64,000 bases of DNA, taken from assembly GCA_951812305.1 (NCBI GenBank), contig CATOSB010000002.1:434001-498000 (forward strand). Direction: 5' to 3'. How positions within the stretch are numbered: the stretch's first letter is position 1; each line of letters starts with the position of its first letter. The notes under the pieces are model-generated. The model was not told the origin of the DNA and ran no database searches. It saw nothing but the letters and a program-made list of their open reading frames with translations. Shown piece by piece: positions 19,635 to 28,187 of this stretch. The position numbers were made by a program, and so were the translations under genes. Origin of the DNA: an uncultured Paracoccaceae bacterium. Its GTDB lineage: Bacteria; Pseudomonadota; Alphaproteobacteria; Rhodobacterales; Rhodobacteraceae.

Positions 19635-19713
19635 CGGATAGCCCCTCCTCCTCCCTAGGCTATCTGAGAACCAAGCGGCGGCGTCTTCCTCCTCCCTGAC
19701 GCCGCCGCTTTTT
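19635..19713 (+). ncRNA. Candidate CcsR/cuckoo-type sRNA with two CCUCCUCCC loops
   Basis: Starting 12 bases after the DUF1127 stop are two adjacent hairpins. Hairpin 1 has stem GATAGCC/GGCTATC (19637-19643 with 19658-19664) and loop CCTCCTCCTCCCTA. Hairpin 2 has a perfect 12-bp stem AGCGGCGGCGTC/GACGCCGCCGCT (19674-19685 with 19698-19709), loop TTCCTCCTCCCT, and a T-run. Both loops expose CCUCCUCCC, an anti-Shine-Dalgarno-like sequence. This is the hallmark of the cuckoo RNAs (CcsR1-4 in Rhodobacter sphaeroides), which sit downstream of DUF1127 genes and are released by processing. A single copy is seen here. Confidence 0.8.
19674..19713 (+). terminator. Intrinsic terminator formed by the second sRNA hairpin
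   Basis: A perfect 12-bp GC-rich stem is followed by TTTT (19710-19713). It ends the DUF1127-sRNA transcript and is also the 3' hairpin of the sRNA. Confidence 0.85.
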
Positions 19714-19835
19714 GATTCTGAATTCAGCCAAACTCTCCGCCCGTTGCCAAAGCGCCCGGTCAGGTGCAGACTTTCCACCGTTGATTGAGTAACTTTGTTC
19801 ATACTTTCGGGCCGCCGGCCGCAACTGGATTTGGA

Positions 19836-21434
19836 ATGTCGAACGCTTCTTCGGATGACCGCAGAGTGAAGCTGATAACGGTGCATGGCACCGGTGGCGG
19901 ACGCACGAAAGACGACGACCCGCTGGCCAACCCCGAACCGTTGGTAAAGAAATGGTGGGAACCGGGTAGCGATTTCCTTGAACAGCTTTTTGATCGTCTC
20001 GGGTTGGAAGAGGCGGATGTCGAAATTGAACCATTTGAATGGTTCATGGATGAAAACGGCCCCAACAGCGAAGCCAAGCGACGCGAAAGCGGCCGCCACC
20101 TTTACCATTTGCTGGCCGAAACCAACGATCAGGGCCGCGATTTCTATCTGATCGGGCACAGTCACGGTGGATCCGTGATTTATTCGGCCCTGTTGCGTGC
20201 GGTTCGGCGAAAGAAAATGCTTGATCACCTCAAGGGCTGGTGCACCGTGGGCACGCCCTATCTGGATTATCGCCCCAACCGGTTCCTTTTTCAGCGCCTC
20301 GGAAACTTTGCGCTTTCGGCCTATACGGCGGGCCGTATCGCTCTGATATTGCTCGTTTTCTTTATCGGTCTCATCGCCTTGATCGCAATCACAGACGGCA
20401 TTTCCTCGGGCGATGGCGCCGAAATGATCCTCGTCCTTCTGTCACTGGGATTTTTTGCTATCCCCTGTATCGCGATCATCTTTTTTCTGGAAAGGCGGCG
20501 TGACAGCCGGTTTGTCGGGCACCACAAGCAGAAACTTTACGAGACATATGGCGGGCGATGGATCGGGCTGTGGCACCGCGATGACGAGGCGATCAGTGCG
20601 CTTTACAACATTCGCAACGTCACCGCCCCGATTGTGCCACCCACTTTTCTGGACCCGATCATCAGCACGGCGCAATTCACGCTGATGATCCTGCTGGTCA
20701 TAGTGGCCTTTGGCGGCTTGTTCCTTGAGAACGAATTCGTCAGTGATCAGTGGGAACAACATTTGATGGCACCCATCGGCCAGGTCGCGGACCGGGAAAT
20801 TCCTGACCAGGTCTTTGTTATCCTCAATATCTCGTTTAAATTCTGCGCCTTCTTTCTGGTTTTCTGGGCAGGTGCGTGGTTTTTGCGCAAATTCGCGCTT
20901 TTGATCGGGCGACCCGTATCGCGGATGCTGAACAAAATCATCTGGACCTCGGTACGCGAGGGCGCGTGGGGCGATGACATCATTCCTGAACGCGTGCGCA
21001 GCATCACGCCCCATCCGCCAGAATTCGACGAATGGTACGATCCCCTGCCCGAGCCGATTGATTCAGAACTGGCGATTTACAGCAACAAGGCAGCGTTTAA
21101 GACGCTGGAGAAGGTTCGTGCGGTTCTTGGCATGTCAGCCGCGGACGAGCAGACCAAGGCGGATATCAAGGCAGCACTTGCCGACACGCTGGAATGGGAC
21201 GAGCTGATTCACACCGCATATTTCGAGGTGCCGGCCTTTATTGACACGATTGCAATGGGTTTCGCCAAGGTCGGCATGGTAGATGATGTTAAAACGGTTG
21301 CCCTTGGTCCGGATGACCGGGCCAGGCTTGATGCATGGTACGCGGTGCAGCCCAATCCAGAGCCGATCCCGGCGCGGCGGGTGAAAAACTGGATCGCGGC
21401 GGATAAAATGATGTCGGATGCCGGCACGAATTGA
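19836..21434 (+). CDS. Membrane-anchored alpha/beta-hydrolase-like protein
   Basis: This 532-residue protein has a lipase-like N-terminal domain: KLITVHGTGGGRTKDD near the start and the nucleophile elbow LIGHSHGGSVIYSALL (GxSxG-type) at about residues 108-122, then TVGTPY. Four or more membrane segments follow (about 170-192, 200-222, 272-292, 325-350), then a C-terminal cytoplasmic domain. It probably acts as an inner-membrane serine esterase or lipase of unknown substrate. The start at MSNASSDDRR (19836) is preferred because an upstream ATG at 19785 adds an unstructured 17-residue stretch. Confidence 0.7.
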   Translation: MSNASSDDRRVKLITVHGTGGGRTKDDDPLANPEPLVKKWWEPGSDFLEQLFDRLGLEEADVEIEPFEWFMDENGPNSEAKRRESGRHLYHLLAETNDQGRDFYLIGHSHGGSVIYSALLRAVRRKKMLDHLKGWCTVGTPYLDYRPNRFLFQRLGNFALSAYTAGRIALILLVFFIGLIALIAITDGISSGDGAEMILVLLSLGFFAIPCIAIIFFLERRRDSRFVGHHKQKLYETYGGRWIGLWHRDDEAISALYNIRNVTAPIVPPTFLDPIISTAQFTLMILLVIVAFGGLFLENEFVSDQWEQHLMAPIGQVADREIPDQVFVILNISFKFCAFFLVFWAGAWFLRKFALLIGRPVSRMLNKIIWTSVREGAWGDDIIPERVRSITPHPPEFDEWYDPLPEPIDSELAIYSNKAAFKTLEKVRAVLGMSAADEQTKADIKAALADTLEWDELIHTAYFEVPAFIDTIAMGFAKVGMVDDVKTVALGPDDRARLDAWYAVQPNPEPIPARRVKNWIAADKMMSDAGTN

Positions 21435-21455
21435 ACGCTTGTTCAGTACGCATGT

Positions 21456-23822
21456 TCAAAACGGGATATCGTCGACCCGGTCGGCGGGAACGATGAACTT
21501 GGCGATCACTTTCTTGGATCCCGCCTTTTCGAATTCGATGTCCAGCTTGTCGCCTTCAATCCCCATCACATAGCCATAGCCGAATTTTTGGTGAAATACG
21601 CGGTCGCCTTGCGTGAACGCACTGATCGCGTCGAGGTCGATGACGGAATTCCGGCTTTCCTTTGGTTGCGCCATCGGGCGGCGGGACTGGTTTTCCTGCA
21701 ATCGCCGCCAACCGGGGGAGTTGTAGACATTGGCGCGCGTGGCGGCTTCTTCCAGACCGCCGCCACCAAGCCCGGACCCCGCCATACCGCCGCCGTAAAG
21801 GCCGGGCGGCGTCAGAACGTCAACGTGATCCTCGGGGAGTTCATCGATGAAACGGGACGGCATAGAAGATTGCCACTGACCATAGACACGGCGGTTGGCG
21901 GCGAAGCTGATGGTGCAAAGCTCCTCGGCGCGGGTGATGCCGACATAGGCGAGGCGGCGTTCTTCCTCGAGACCTTTGAGACCGCTTTCGTCCATCGAGC
22001 GCTGAGACGGGAAAAGTCCATCTTCCCAGCCGGGAAGGAACACAGCGGGGAATTCCAGCCCCTTGGCCGCGTGAAGGGTCATAATTGACACTTTCGAACC
22101 TCCATCATCACTTTCATTGTCCATGATCAGCGAGACATGCTCGAGAAATCCTTGTAAATTCTCAAACTGTTCAAGGGCTTTGACCAATTCTTTCAGATTT
22201 TCCAAACGCCCCGGTGCTTCGGGTGTTTTGTCATTTTGCCACATTTCCGTGTAACCGGAATCGTCGAGGATCTGTTCTGCCAGTTCTATGTGACTGTTCG
22301 ATTTGTCCTGCGTTGACTTATGCCAGATCACGAACTGCGCAATGAGTTTTTCGACCTCGCCCTTTGCTCTTCCGGTCAAATCGCCGGACGCCACCGCCAG
22401 TCGCGCACCTTCCAGAAGCGACACGCCGTTGCCGCGCGCGGCGCGCTGGATTTTTTGCATCGCTTTATCGCCCACGCCGCGTTTGGGGGTGTTGACGATG
22501 CGTTCAAAGGCCAGATCGTCATCGGGTGAGCAGGCGACGCGGAAATAGGCCATCGCATCGCGTATTTCCATGCGTTCGTAAAACCGCGGGCCGCCGATGA
22601 CGCGATAGGGCAACCCGGTGGTCAGGAACCGATCTTCAAAGGCGCGCATCTGGTGCGAGGCACGAACGAGGATCGCCATGTGGTCGAGATCAAAGGGCCG
22701 CATCCCGCGCGTACCCTGCTGCATTGACTCAATTTCCTCGCCGATCCAGCGCGCCTCTTCCTCGCCATCCCAATGTCCGATCAGGCGGACTTTCTCGCCA
22801 TCGTTGAGTTCGGTGAACAGAGTCTTGCCCAGCCGTCCGGCATTCTTGTCGATGACGCCGGAGGCGGCGGCGAGGATATGGGGTGTGGAGCGATAGTTCT
22901 GTTCCAGCCGGATCACCTTGGCACCCGGAAAATCCTTCTCAAACCGCAGGATGTTGCCCACCTCGGCCCCGCGCCAGCCATAGATCGACTGGTCGTCATC
23001 GCCCACGCAACAGACATTCTTATGCGCCTGCGCGAGCAACCGCAGCCAGAGATATTGCGCGACATTGGTGTCCTGATACTCGTCCACCAGAATATAGCGA
23101 AACCAGCGCTGATATTGGGCCAGCACATCCTCATGCGTCTGGAATATCGTCAGAACGTGCAACAGCAGGTCGCCGAAATCGACCGCGTTCAGTTCGCGTA
23201 ACCGCACCTGATATTGCGTGTATAACTCGACGCCGCGCTGGTTGAACGCGCCACTTTCCGCGACCGGCACTTTGTCGGGCGTCCAGGCGCGGTTTTTCCA
23301 ATTGTCGATGATCGAAGACAACATCCGGGGCGGCCAACGTTTTTCGTCGATATTGGCGGCAAGGATCAGCTGTTTCAGCAACCGAACTTGATCATCCGTG
23401 TCCAGAATCGTGAAATTCGATTTCAGATCAACCAGTTCTGCGTGACGACGCAGTAGTTTCACACAGATCGCGTGGAATGTACCGAGCCACGGCATCCCTT
23501 CCACCGTTTGACCCAACAACCTTTGCACCCGGTTTTTCATCTCGCGCGCGGCTTTGTTGGTAAAAGTCACGGCGAGAATTTCGTTCGGGCGCGCTGTTCC
23601 AGTGTTCAACAGATGCGCAATGCGGGTGGTCAGCGCCTTGGTTTTGCCGGTCCCGGCGCCCGCGAGCATCAGGACGGGTCCCTCCAATGCTTCCACGGCC
23701 TCGCGTTGGGCGGGGTTCAGGTCATCAAGATAGGCCGCTGGCCGTCCGGCCATCAGGGCGCGTTGCGACAAGGGGACCGCTGCGGCGGCCTCGAATGCGT
23801 CGCTGTCGTCAAAACTGCTCAT
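21456..23822 (-). CDS. uvrD: UvrD/PcrA-type DNA helicase
   Basis: This superfamily 1A 3'-5' helicase for nucleotide-excision and mismatch repair has 788 residues. Motifs: Q-motif LNPAQREAVEALEG, Walker A LAGAGTGKTKALTTR, DExx box VDEYQDTNVAQYLW, VGDDDQSIYGWRGA, VIRLEQNYRSTPHIL, and motif V/VI MTLHAAKGLEFPAVFLPG and EERRLAYVGITRAEE. The C-terminal tail has the usual YGYVMGIEGDKLDIEF element. A perfect SOS box lies 43-57 bases upstream. Confidence 0.95.
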   Translation of the reverse strand: MSSFDDSDAFEAAAAVPLSQRALMAGRPAAYLDDLNPAQREAVEALEGPVLMLAGAGTGKTKALTTRIAHLLNTGTARPNEILAVTFTNKAAREMKNRVQRLLGQTVEGMPWLGTFHAICVKLLRRHAELVDLKSNFTILDTDDQVRLLKQLILAANIDEKRWPPRMLSSIIDNWKNRAWTPDKVPVAESGAFNQRGVELYTQYQVRLRELNAVDFGDLLLHVLTIFQTHEDVLAQYQRWFRYILVDEYQDTNVAQYLWLRLLAQAHKNVCCVGDDDQSIYGWRGAEVGNILRFEKDFPGAKVIRLEQNYRSTPHILAAASGVIDKNAGRLGKTLFTELNDGEKVRLIGHWDGEEEARWIGEEIESMQQGTRGMRPFDLDHMAILVRASHQMRAFEDRFLTTGLPYRVIGGPRFYERMEIRDAMAYFRVACSPDDDLAFERIVNTPKRGVGDKAMQKIQRAARGNGVSLLEGARLAVASGDLTGRAKGEVEKLIAQFVIWHKSTQDKSNSHIELAEQILDDSGYTEMWQNDKTPEAPGRLENLKELVKALEQFENLQGFLEHVSLIMDNESDDGGSKVSIMTLHAAKGLEFPAVFLPGWEDGLFPSQRSMDESGLKGLEEERRLAYVGITRAEELCTISFAANRRVYGQWQSSMPSRFIDELPEDHVDVLTPPGLYGGGMAGSGLGGGGLEEAATRANVYNSPGWRRLQENQSRRPMAQPKESRNSVIDLDAISAFTQGDRVFHQKFGYGYVMGIEGDKLDIEFEKAGSKKVIAKFIVPADRVDDIPF

Positions 23823-23864
23823 GGGCCGCGACCATAATCTGATCGCGCGCCAAGATAAAGCGTT

Positions 23865-23879
23865 GTTCAGCTTTTGTTC
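23865..23879 (-). promoter_or_regulatory. LexA (SOS) box upstream of uvrD
   Basis: On the plus strand GTTC-AGCTTTT-GTTC, a perfect GTTC-N7-GTTC direct repeat, which is the alphaproteobacterial LexA operator. It lies just upstream of uvrD and predicts damage induction. A third GTTC occurs 4 bases further on (23884-23887). Confidence 0.85.
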
Positions 23880-23896
23880 ACATGTTCCGACGCCGT

Positions 23897-24352
23897 TTAG
23901 GCGGCCCGTTCAAGCGCCTGTAAATCCTGTTCGCGCTGGCGTTGTTCCATCCGGCGTTGCAGGACGGCATCGCGCACCGACATCGACACTGCTGCGCTGT
24001 CGATTGAGCCACGACCGAAGCGAACGATCGTTTCCGGCGGCATGTCGTCGGCCAGAATGCAGTGAACCGACGGAATCAGCTCGAAAATCTCATCGACTTC
24101 GCGACCGGTCCTCTCTGTCAGGAGAATTGTCGAAACGTCGTTGTTGCGATGTTCGGCCCGCAAAGCAATGGAATGCGCCAACTGCCCGCCGACCCGCTCT
24201 GCCATCACCAGGAGGTCGACCAGCCCGCATTCTAGATAGGTTTGGGCGACATCAAGGTTGGCAGTCGACGTGATCTGAAACCCGCTTTTCAAAAACCGGA
24301 TCATCAGATCATCCTGCCGGGCCGGGTTGTCGTCGACGAGAAGTACCTGCAT
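23897..24352 (-). CDS. Receiver-like signalling protein
   Basis: About 151 residues. The N-terminus MQVLLVDDNPARQDDLMIRF has the acidic pair of a response-regulator receiver. The expected phospho-acceptor position (GLVDLLVMAERVGGQLA) has no aspartate in the usual hydrophobic context after the strand, so phosphorylation is doubtful. It ends with a charged C-terminal helix (RRMEQRQREQDLQALERA) and has no output domain. The start is at 24352, with AGGAAAGG upstream. The IS66 copy at 24408 sits 56 bases upstream and probably separates it from its native promoter. Confidence 0.6.
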   Translation of the reverse strand: MQVLLVDDNPARQDDLMIRFLKSGFQITSTANLDVAQTYLECGLVDLLVMAERVGGQLAHSIALRAEHRNNDVSTILLTERTGREVDEIFELIPSVHCILADDMPPETIVRFGRGSIDSAAVSMSVRDAVLQRRMEQRQREQDLQALERAA

Positions 24353-24407
24353 GTTGCCTTGCCTTTCCTGAGAGATGTCCACTTTGGAAAGGTTAAGGCG
24401 ATTACAC

Positions 24408-26007
24408 GTAACTCCCAAGCACCCTGTCCGATAGGGTTGCGGGGTTTTGTTCCGTCAGAGCCGTGCGATGATCTGAGGTGGTGACAGGGTCAGGATTTCC
24501 AGGATGTTGAACCGGTGTTTTCTGGCCGTCGAGATGACGGACCTGATGTCGGCGAAGACCCGCGCGCCCTCGAGGGTGCGGAAGGTGCCCGAGATTTTCA
24601 TGCGCAGCTTCATCATGCGCAGGTCCTGTTCGGCCTGATTGTTTGTGAATGGGACCGCGAAGTCGGCGATGAATCGCAAAACGTCATCGCGGTAGTCACG
24701 CAGGCGGAGGAGCAGGTTGTGGCCTGGCCGCCTGGCTTTTCGGCCGCGGGTGCCGGGGCTTTTGGCCAGCGGGGGCTGGCGTTCGTGGAAGGCGAGCCCC
24801 TTGGCGAGGATCGCCATGTATCTGGTGACTATACCCTGGCGAACCAGTTCCGGGAGTTCGGTCTCGCCTTGATCCTGAGCCGCGCATCTGAGCTGATTGG
24901 CGCTATGAAGCACTGCGCTCATCTCCGTCGCCCAAGGCTCTTTTTCGATCTCTTCGATGGCCTTGAGTTCGCGCAAGTGATGCGCCCCGCAGAGGGCGTG
25001 GGCGTCCACTCCGCTCATATGGGCGTAGTAGGGTTTCCAGTGATCATGAATGATCGTCCCGCCGGTCAGGAAGGTTGGAACAGCACCGCGTTTGGCGCTG
25101 ATGCGGTAATGGGTGAAGGCGGTATCGCAGATCGTGTGCAGCCAGTGCAGCTTGCCGGCAACACGAAGTCCGGTCTCGTCCAGATGCCGAACGCCGCCTT
25201 CGGCAAGCCGGGCGAGAATGTGTTCAACCACGACACCCATCTTATTTGCCGCGCCGCGCGTCCAGTTGGTCACGCTGGCCGCGCACAAGCTGGTGGCCCC
25301 AAACAGGTCGCGCATAAGCTGGCAGACCCGATCCTCGGGTATCAGCTGCTGAACATTGCAATAGACCGCCACTGCCCGCATGCGCGTGCCATATTGCACA
25401 TGCGCGGCCACGCCATCGGGAAAGCCAGCCGTCGTCGTGGCTCGACAATGGTCGCAACAATAAACCGCCGCCTGATGCTCGGTGACCTCCAGGCGTGGCG
25501 CAGGCAAGTCGAACACCTGACGCTTCTCGATCCCTTTCACCATCTCCGCCGTCAGGGCGCTCTGACAGGCGCTGCAATGCGTCGCCTCATGCCGTTCGAC
25601 AAAGTCGGGTGTTGACGTCTGGCGCAGGGTGTCGCCCCGGTGGCCAACTTGGCCGCCACTTTTCTTTCCGGATTTGCCACGCAGGCTGCGCGGGGCTGGC
25701 TTCTTCAGGCCATCACTTGAAGGGGGCTTGCTGCTATTGCTGCTGTTCTTGGCCAACTGTCGGCGCAGGTCCGTGATCTCTTCCGCCATGCTCGCCAACG
25801 CAGCTTCAAGCTCAGCGATCCGACGCAGAGCCGTGGCGAGAAGTTGTTCAAGGGCGGCAACCTGATCCATCCCACCACTGATTCAGAGAAATCAACCCGG
25901 CGCCACAGAATTCAGACAAGAAAGAAAAAAACACGCGCAAAATGGCAAATTCGACTCACCATAAAACTGACAATAACACTCAAACGTGGGGGGTGCTTGG
26001 GAGTTAC
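24408..26007 (-). mobile_element. IS66-family element, copy 2
   Basis: Same element as at 1250, in the opposite orientation: 1600 bp, same 17-bp terminal repeats, flanked by the perfect 8-bp duplication gattacac (24400-24407 and 26008-26015). Only a synonymous base change in the transposase gene and a shorter T-run were noticed relative to copy 1. Confidence 0.95.
24455..25870 (-). CDS. tnpC: IS66-family transposase (copy 2)
   Basis: Its 471-residue protein is identical to the other two copies. The gene has one silent third-position change (Ile-Val region, near 24830) compared with copies 1 and 3, so copies 1 and 3 are closer to each other. Domains are as described for copy 1: coiled coil, zinc finger, DDE core. 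Confidence 0.97.
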   Translation of the reverse strand: MDQVAALEQLLATALRRIAELEAALASMAEEITDLRRQLAKNSSNSSKPPSSDGLKKPAPRSLRGKSGKKSGGQVGHRGDTLRQTSTPDFVERHEATHCSACQSALTAEMVKGIEKRQVFDLPAPRLEVTEHQAAVYCCDHCRATTTAGFPDGVAAHVQYGTRMRAVAVYCNVQQLIPEDRVCQLMRDLFGATSLCAASVTNWTRGAANKMGVVVEHILARLAEGGVRHLDETGLRVAGKLHWLHTICDTAFTHYRISAKRGAVPTFLTGGTIIHDHWKPYYAHMSGVDAHALCGAHHLRELKAIEEIEKEPWATEMSAVLHSANQLRCAAQDQGETELPELVRQGIVTRYMAILAKGLAFHERQPPLAKSPGTRGRKARRPGHNLLLRLRDYRDDVLRFIADFAVPFTNNQAEQDLRMMKLRMKISGTFRTLEGARVFADIRSVISTARKHRFNILEILTLSPPQIIARL

Positions 26008-26723
26008 GATTACACTTAAAATTTGGCTAAAGAGGCCGAACAGATTTCGCCGGTCTCAAACACTGCCAATAGATCAGTCGACGTCGCGCAGTTTGTCCCA
26101 AAGCGCAGGCGGTTGCGCGCCAAGTTTCGCCGCAGCCTCGTCAATTGCGCGCTGTGTGTTCCGACCCATCAGCCCGTCGATGACGCCCGGGTCGAACCCC
26201 GCATGGGCCAATAGGCGCTGTTGTTCCGCCACCGAAATCGCACCAGACAGGGATGCCAGCGCTTTTTCGGTCAGGTTGATCCTGTCCTGAAGACCGTGGG
26301 TGCCGCCATTGATGCCTTTTGTCACCATCATCCAGTCTTCTTCGTCGGCCCAGGCCAAAAGCGTCTTACCGGACCGCTTCCGGGTCGCGCAGTAACGCGC
26401 GGCGATCTGCCAGGAAACGGCGGGCTGTGCGGCAAGCTCAGGATTGCCCACAAGGTCAATGCCCAGCGCATTTCCATAGCTGGTGTAATTCGCCTTTCCG
26501 GTCAGTTGCAGGTATCCGCGCCCGCGATAGCGCCAGCCATCGCCGGATGCCTCGGACCCGTTGCTCATGCGGTTTGCGTAAACGCGATTGGCAATCTTTT
26601 CCGGCTGGCGGGCATATTGCGCAGCCAGTGCATCGGTCTGGAAATATTTGCCGAAAACGCGTCTCAATGCCGATGCGGAATAGTTGAGGTTTTCGCGAAC
26701 TGCCGTGAACCGCGCGCTTTCAT

Positions 26724-27916
26724 GGCCCTGTCGGAAAAGTCTCTGGACAGGACTGTGATGAATTGATTCAGTCTGCGTGAGTATTTTTTGGGGTGGCTGG
26801 CTATGAAGCGTGATCAGATTGAAATGTTTGCAACGTTGGATGGGCTTGTGTTGGCTGATCATCCGTACCGCAAGTTTGAAGCGGTTGTTGACCTGTGTGC
26901 TTTGGCAAAGCCTCCGGCAGCGCTTTATTCTGATCGCGGGCGCCCTGAATTGGGTGCCGGGCGTGCGTTTCGCATGCTGGTGCTTCAATTCCTTGAGGAC
27001 ATTTCCGATCGGGAGATGGAACGGTTCATGCGTGAGAACCTTGCAGCCAAATGGTTTTGCGGCTTTGGGCTCAGTGAGAAGACACCTGATCACTCGTTTT
27101 TCGGCGATTTCCGCAAGCGGTTGGGTACAAAGGGGCTCATGGACATTTTCAATCGTCTGCGCGTCAGCTTGAAGGCTGCAGGTTTGATCCGGGAAGTGTT
27201 CACCTTTGTGGATGCCAGCCAGCTGGTTTCGAAATTCTCGAACTGGAGTGATCGGGACAAAGCCATCGCCAAGGGTCTGGAGAAGTTCAACAACGAAACC
27301 GCTCCCAGGGTTGCTGCCGACAAGCAAGCGCGTTTTGGCGCAAAGAACAAAAACAAATATTGGTATGGCTACAAGGAACATGCCAGCGTGGACATGCAAT
27401 CAGGTCTGGTCAACAAAGTGGCGGCCACACCGGCCAATGTCGATGATGCCAAAGGTCTGCGCCATGTGTGCCCGGATCAGGGTGCTGTTTATGCAGACAA
27501 AGGCTATTGCACTGCACCTGCACAGAGGGAACTCAAACGCAAAGGATGTCACAGCGCGGTCATCAAGAAGAACAATATGGCGGCAAAAAACCGCGATAAG
27601 GATCGCTGGCTCAGCAAGATGCGTGCGCCATATGAGCGCGTGTTTTCAAAGCGCTCGAAACAGGTGCGCTATCGTGGTCAGGCCAAGGTACAGTTCCAGG
27701 TCGCTTGCACCGCTATTGGACATAACCTGAAGCGGCTGGTTGTGCTTGGCGTGGATAAAATCCCGATCGTAACAGCGTGATCCCCGGGGCGAGTCCGCCC
27801 AAAAACCGGATTTTCGGCCAAAACAAGGACAAAATTCCAACCCAAAAGGCAAAACCTGAAATCCAGAAGGCTGAAACAGCGCCAGTGGCCCCTCGGAAGA
27901 CTTTCCCGACGGCGCC
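26724..27916 (+). mobile_element. IS5-type element inside the GH19 gene
   Basis: Imperfect terminal repeats (left ggccctgtcggaaaagtct, right complement ggcgccgtcgggaaagtct) bound a 1193-bp element. ttcat is duplicated on both sides (26719-26723 and 27917-27921). It carries one DDE transposase gene. The family assignment is from the transposase. Confidence 0.85.
26803..27780 (+). CDS. IS5/IS4-type DDE transposase
   Basis: This 325-residue protein (MKRDQIEMFATLDGLVLADH) has an N-terminal DUF772-type helical domain (RMLVLQFLEDISDREMERF, FCGFGLSEKTPDHSFF). A DDE domain follows with TFVDASQLVSKF (Asp), YWYGYKEHASVDM, AVYADKGYC (Asp) and a C-terminal R-rich segment YERVFSKRSKQVRYRG (Glu). It looks intact. 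An in-frame start at 26788 is less likely because 26803 fits the family. Confidence 0.88.
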   Translation: MKRDQIEMFATLDGLVLADHPYRKFEAVVDLCALAKPPAALYSDRGRPELGAGRAFRMLVLQFLEDISDREMERFMRENLAAKWFCGFGLSEKTPDHSFFGDFRKRLGTKGLMDIFNRLRVSLKAAGLIREVFTFVDASQLVSKFSNWSDRDKAIAKGLEKFNNETAPRVAADKQARFGAKNKNKYWYGYKEHASVDMQSGLVNKVAATPANVDDAKGLRHVCPDQGAVYADKGYCTAPAQRELKRKGCHSAVIKKNNMAAKNRDKDRWLSKMRAPYERVFSKRSKQVRYRGQAKVQFQVACTAIGHNLKRLVVLGVDKIPIVTA

Positions 27917-28187
27917 TTCATGTGCGCACTGACCAATCAGCATCGCCTTTCGCTGGTTGTTGTTGATGCCCTGGGCGGTCAATTTCGCCTCATCCTGCGC
28001 CCAGGCCTGAACAGCAACATCAGCGACGGCTTGGGTACTTGCGACGGCACGAATTGCGGCTTCGACAGTCATGGAAATCACTCCCTTATAATAGAATTGA
28101 GATCAGCCTAGCAGCTTTATGGTTGAATTGAAGGAATTTTCAGAGGCCCCACTGGTGTTTCCGGGGGAAAGTCCTAGAGATGTGCGC

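Larger units (their letters stand above)
26074..28072 (-). pseudogene. GH19 chitinase/endolysin-like gene broken by an IS5-type element
   Basis: The 5' part (28072 down to 27917) encodes MTVEAAIRAVAST...MLIGQCAHE; the 3' part (26723 down to 26074) continues with ESARFTAVRENLNYSA, RYRGRGYLQLTGKANY (the GH19/lysozyme substrate-cleft signature) and a C-terminal peptidoglycan-binding-like helix bundle (HAGFDPGVIDGLMGRNTQ). Removing the IS and one copy of the duplication ttcat rejoins the frame exactly, giving about 265 residues with the catalytic HES/E region restored. RBS GGGAG precedes the ATG at 28072. It probably was a phage-type muramidase or endolysin. Confidence 0.85.

Noticed and set aside
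26074-27399. 441-codon frame that joins antisense of the IS5-type transposase to the GH19 3' part
   Set aside because: Artefact of the insertion; only the part below 26723 is native coding sequence.
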